Source of the DNA: Lentzea sp.
GTDB lineage: Bacteria; Actinomycetota; Actinomycetes; Mycobacteriales; Pseudonocardiaceae
Direction of reading: 5' to 3'
Assembly (NCBI GenBank): GCA_030146905.1
Contig: JASLAV010000282.1
Coordinates: 1 to 7,588, forward strand
Length of the DNA: 7,588 bases
Below the pieces are notes generated by a model, which saw nothing but the letters and a program-made list of their open reading frames with translations, was not told where the DNA came from and did not search any database. Below, in pieces: positions 5,014-7,588 of the stretch (positions are counted from its first letter, which is position 1; every line of letters begins with the position of its first letter). The position numbers and the translations under genes are program-made.

Positions 5014-7143
5014 GTGAGAATCCCCCTGCTGGTGGCAGCGTTGGCGGCAGCGGCGGTCGTTCCCGTGTGGACGGTCGCGGCGCAGGCCGACGTGGTGCCA
5101 GGAACCGCTTATCAGGTGACGAACGTCGGCAGCGGAAAGTGCGTGGAGTCGCTCGGATCGGCGAACGGCGCACAGCTCCGCCAACAAGGATGCTCCGGGC
5201 AGACCTGGAAGTTCACGCCCACGAGCGATGGCTACTACACGGTCGGCGAGGGCGCCGTCTGGGACGTCTCGAACGTGTCCGCCGAGGACAACGCGGCGAT
5301 TCACATGTGGCAGTCCTTCAGCGCCGACAACCAGCAGTGGCGGCCGGAACAGGTGGGTACCGACACCTACCGGTTCGTGAGCAGGCACAGCGGCAAGTGC
5401 CTGGACGTGCCGGCCGCGACCACCAACGACGTCCAGCTGGTCCAGTACACCTGCAACGGGACCAACGCGCAGCTCTTCCGGCTCGGCACGGCGAACCAGA
5501 ACCCCGGCCAGCCGGACTTCGGCCCGAACGTGCTGGTCTTCGACCCGTCGATGCCCGCGAGCACCATCCAGGCGCGGCTCGACGAGGTGTTCCGCCAGCA
5601 GGAGCAGGGCCAGTACGACGCCCGCCGCTACGCGATCATGTTCAAGCCGGGCAACTACGACGTCGACGTCAACATCGGCTTCTTCACCCAGGTCCTCGGC
5701 CTGGGCCTGCTGCCGGACGGCGTGACGATCAACGGCCAGGTGCACGTCGAGGCCGACTGGTTCCAGGGCAACGCGACGCACAACTTCTGGCGCGGCGCGG
5801 AGAACCTCGCGGTGCGGCCGCCGAGCGGCACCAACACGTGGGCCGTCTCGCAGGCGTCCGCGATGCGCCGCACCAAGGTCTACGGCAACATGCAGCTCGA
5901 CGACGGCGGCTGGTCCAGCGGTGGCTTCCTGACCGACTCCGTCGTGACCGGCCAGGTGCGTTCGGGTTCGCAGCAGCAGTGGCTGTCGCGCAACACCGAG
6001 TGGGGCTCGTGGACCGGTGAGAACTGGAACATGGTGTTCGTCGGTGCGCGCAACGCGCCGCAGACGTCGTTCCCGGAGCCGCCGTACACGAACGTCGCGC
6101 AGACGCCGGTCGTGCGCGAGAAGCCGTTCCTGAACGTCGACGGCGGCGGCAACTACAACGTGTTCGTCCCCGCCCTGCGCACCAACTCGAGCGGCACCAC
6201 CTGGGCGAGCGGCAACCAGCAGGGCACGAACATCCCGCTGTCGCAGTTCTTCATCGCCAAGCCCGGCACCTCGGCCGCGACGATGAACCAGCAGCTCGCC
6301 GCCGGCAAGCACCTGCTGCTCACGCCGGGCATCCACCAGGTGAGCGAGCCGATCCGCGTCACCCGCCCCGACACCGTCGTGATGGGCCTCGGCCTCGCGA
6401 CCGTCATGCCCACCAACGGGAACATGGCGCTGGACGTGGCCGATGTGGACGGCGTGAAGATCGCCGGCCTGCTGATCGACGCGGCCCCGACCAACTCGCC
6501 GCTGCTGATGCAGATCGGCGCGCCGGGCAGCACCGCACGCCACCAGGCGAACCCGACGTCGGTGCACGACCTGTACGTGCGCATCGGCGGTTCGGCCATC
6601 GGACGGGCCACGACCTCGCTGGTGGTCAACAGCCATGACGTGATCGGCGACCACCTCTGGCTGTGGCGTGGTGACCACTCCTACGGCGTCGGCTGGGACG
6701 TGAACACGGCGGACACCGGCCTGATCGTCAACGGCAACAACGTCACGATGTACGGGCTCTTCGTCGAGCACTACCAGAAGTACCAGACCATCTGGAACGG
6801 CCAGGGCGGCCGGACGTACTTCTACCAGAACGAGATGCCGTACGAGGCGCCCAACCAGGCGGCGTGGATGAACGGCTCGACCCGCGGCTACGCGGCGTAC
6901 AAGGTCGCGAACAACGTCACGACGCACGAGGCGTGGGGCCTGGGCAGCTACATCTACATGAGGTACAACGCCGCGGTGACCGCGGACCGCGCGATCGAGG
7001 CGCCGAACACCCCCGGTGTGAAGTTCCACAGCATGGTCACGGTGTCGTTGGGCGGCAACGGAACCATCCAGCGGATCATCAACAACTCGGGCGGCACGGC
7101 GACCGCCGGGTCTACTGAGGCCTACTTGGCCAACTACCCGTGA
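5014..7143 (+). CDS. Secreted ricin-type lectin plus predicted right-handed beta-helix protein, function unknown
   Basis: The 709-residue product starts with a Sec signal peptide (Arg2, hydrophobic core 5-18, AQA cleavage site after residue 25). Residues about 30-157 are a ricin B-type beta-trefoil (CBM13-like) with three repeats: QTW (63-65), QQW (107-109) and a degenerate QLF (153-155). Cysteine pairs Cys43/Cys60 and Cys129/Cys147 are the only cysteines in the whole protein. Residues about 170-709 begin with VLVFDP and contain many short Gly/Asn/Val-rich strands of the type DTVVMGLGLATV, DVDGVKIAGLLID and DTGLIVNGNNVTMYGLFVEHYQ. These suggest a parallel beta-helix like pectate lyases and GH55-type glucanases. 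I recall close actinobacterial relatives labelled 'adenylyl cyclase' or 'coagulation factor 5/8 type' proteins; no cyclase domain is visible. A role in binding or cleaving an extracellular polysaccharide is inference. The GTG start is set by the signal peptide. The gene ends in TGATGA and is followed by a terminator. Confidence 0.88.
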   Translation: MRIPLLVAALAAAAVVPVWTVAAQADVVPGTAYQVTNVGSGKCVESLGSANGAQLRQQGCSGQTWKFTPTSDGYYTVGEGAVWDVSNVSAEDNAAIHMWQSFSADNQQWRPEQVGTDTYRFVSRHSGKCLDVPAATTNDVQLVQYTCNGTNAQLFRLGTANQNPGQPDFGPNVLVFDPSMPASTIQARLDEVFRQQEQGQYDARRYAIMFKPGNYDVDVNIGFFTQVLGLGLLPDGVTINGQVHVEADWFQGNATHNFWRGAENLAVRPPSGTNTWAVSQASAMRRTKVYGNMQLDDGGWSSGGFLTDSVVTGQVRSGSQQQWLSRNTEWGSWTGENWNMVFVGARNAPQTSFPEPPYTNVAQTPVVREKPFLNVDGGGNYNVFVPALRTNSSGTTWASGNQQGTNIPLSQFFIAKPGTSAATMNQQLAAGKHLLLTPGIHQVSEPIRVTRPDTVVMGLGLATVMPTNGNMALDVADVDGVKIAGLLIDAAPTNSPLLMQIGAPGSTARHQANPTSVHDLYVRIGGSAIGRATTSLVVNSHDVIGDHLWLWRGDHSYGVGWDVNTADTGLIVNGNNVTMYGLFVEHYQKYQTIWNGQGGRTYFYQNEMPYEAPNQAAWMNGSTRGYAAYKVANNVTTHEAWGLGSYIYMRYNAAVTADRAIEAPNTPGVKFHSMVTVSLGGNGTIQRIINNSGGTATAGSTEAYLANYP

Positions 7144-7170
7144 TGACACGCTGATCGGGTGGTGAACCAC

Positions 7171-7208
7171 GCGTCCCCGTACTCCTGACAGGAGTGCGGG
7201 GACGCTTT
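7171..7208. terminator. Strong terminator hairpin between convergent genes
   Basis: A 15-bp stem (7171-7185 with 7191-7205) has one G-T wobble and encloses a 5-base TGACA loop; TTT follows at 7206-7208. It begins 27 bases after the exoprotein stop. The right-hand small gene converges from the other side, and the stem reads the same on both strands apart from the tail. The T-run is short, as is usual in high-GC actinomycetes. Confidence 0.85.
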
Positions 7209-7251
7209 CGCGAACCGCCTATGACCCGGCCACGCGGGCCGCGGAAGCCGG

Positions 7252-7578
7252 TCAGCCCAGCCGCTTCGGCCGGTTGATCTTCATCTCGTCCATGTCGGTG
7301 ACCTTGGCCTTCAGGCCCTTGAAGTCGACGCCCAGCGCGTCGAGCGCGGTGGACGCGCGCCGCAGCCCCGCCTCGTCCGGCTTCTCGGCGGCGCTCAGGA
7401 CCACCCGGTAGCTGAAGAAGTCGAGCTTCTCGTCGTAGGTGAGCGCACCCTCTTCGCTGAAGCCGGCGTCGCGCAGGAAGTCGAAGCCCTTCAGGCGCTC
7501 CTTCAACGACGCGCGCTGCTCGTCGGTCAGGTCCGCGAAGCGGCCGCGGACGAGTACTCGGTAGGTGTGTTCAGCCAC
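7252..7578 (-). CDS. DUF6204-like small protein
   Basis: The product has 108 residues with no signal peptide or membrane segment and is probably cytoplasmic. It shows the pattern I associate with the actinobacterial DUF6204 family: YRVLVRGRFADLTDEQRASL at the N-terminus, then a LxDAGFSEEGALTYD strand, an FFSYRVVL strand, a helical segment LRRASTALDALG, and a basic end (KINRPKRLG). The family has no known biochemical function, and I see no catalytic motif. The GTG at 7578 is the first usable start. Only 10 bases precede it in the window, with no Shine-Dalgarno and no in-frame stop, so the true start could lie beyond the edge. The gene converges on the exoprotein gene and is separated from it by the terminator. 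Confidence 0.75.
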   Translation of the reverse strand: MAEHTYRVLVRGRFADLTDEQRASLKERLKGFDFLRDAGFSEEGALTYDEKLDFFSYRVVLSAAEKPDEAGLRRASTALDALGVDFKGLKAKVTDMDEMKINRPKRLG

Positions 7579-7588
7579 GAGCGAAGAT

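Noticed and set aside
5014..7143. Adenylyl cyclase function for the secreted protein
   Set aside because: No class III cyclase motifs are visible, and the protein has a signal peptide and a lectin domain. The name seems to be a propagated database error.
4942..7170. 742-codon open frame on the minus strand opposite the exoprotein gene
   Set aside because: It is an antisense shadow caused by GC-rich third positions. The translation is rich in Arg/Val/His/Ala without family features, while the plus strand has a signal peptide and lectin motifs.
7227..7241. CGGCC/GGCCG hairpin just downstream of the DUF6204-like gene
   Set aside because: Only 5 bp with no T-run, in very GC-rich DNA. The 7171-7205 hairpin is far stronger and can serve this strand too.

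Overview
The window is GC-rich, with G or C at most third codon positions, several GTG starts, and genes that resemble actinobacterial families. It looks like chromosomal DNA of an actinomycete. A member of the Pseudonocardiales (Lentzea, Saccharothrix or Actinosynnema-like) is my guess from protein style only; nothing in the window proves the genus. It holds six protein-coding genes, one cut by the left edge. I see no tRNA, rRNA, CRISPR, IS element, integrase or other sign of recent mobility.

Layout. Bases 1-2593 (+): the 3' part of a UvrA-like ABC ATPase gene, followed with a 4-base overlap by a siderophore-interacting protein (SIP) flavin reductase gene. The two look translationally coupled. 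Bases 2594-2657: a small gap holding a UUCG-capped hairpin over the SIP stop codon and a candidate promoter for a leaderless message. Bases 2658-3860 (+): a covalent-FAD alditol oxidase (AldO-like) with all expected catalytic residues. Bases 3852-4908 (-): a two-gene unit reading right to left, an ArsR-type winged-helix regulator and an SRPBCC/AHSA1-like protein. They overlap by 8 bases, and the unit collides tail to tail with aldO through a 9-base overlap. Bases 4909-5013: a divergent control region with a perfect 8+8 base inverted repeat that overlaps the likely regulator promoter. Bases 5014-7143 (+): a large secreted protein with a signal peptide, an N-terminal ricin-type lectin domain and a long cysteine-free region predicted to be a right-handed beta-helix. 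Bases 7171-7208: a strong terminator hairpin. Bases 7252-7578 (-): a small DUF6204-like protein gene.

How the parts may work together. UvrA-like and SIP are probably made from one message. The former belongs to the group of UvrA paralogues that includes drug self-resistance proteins; the latter releases iron from ferric siderophores by reduction. AldO oxidises sugar alcohols at the expense of O2 and makes H2O2. The regulator/SRPBCC pair is a common actinobacterial arrangement of unknown ligand and is probably autoregulated through the palindrome. The secreted lectin/beta-helix protein is most likely a polysaccharide-binding or polysaccharide-degrading exoprotein. Its gene shares the control region with the regulator, so co-regulation is possible but not shown. 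The best candidates for something undescribed are that exoprotein, whose family has no convincing function, and the regulator-palindrome-exoprotein arrangement.
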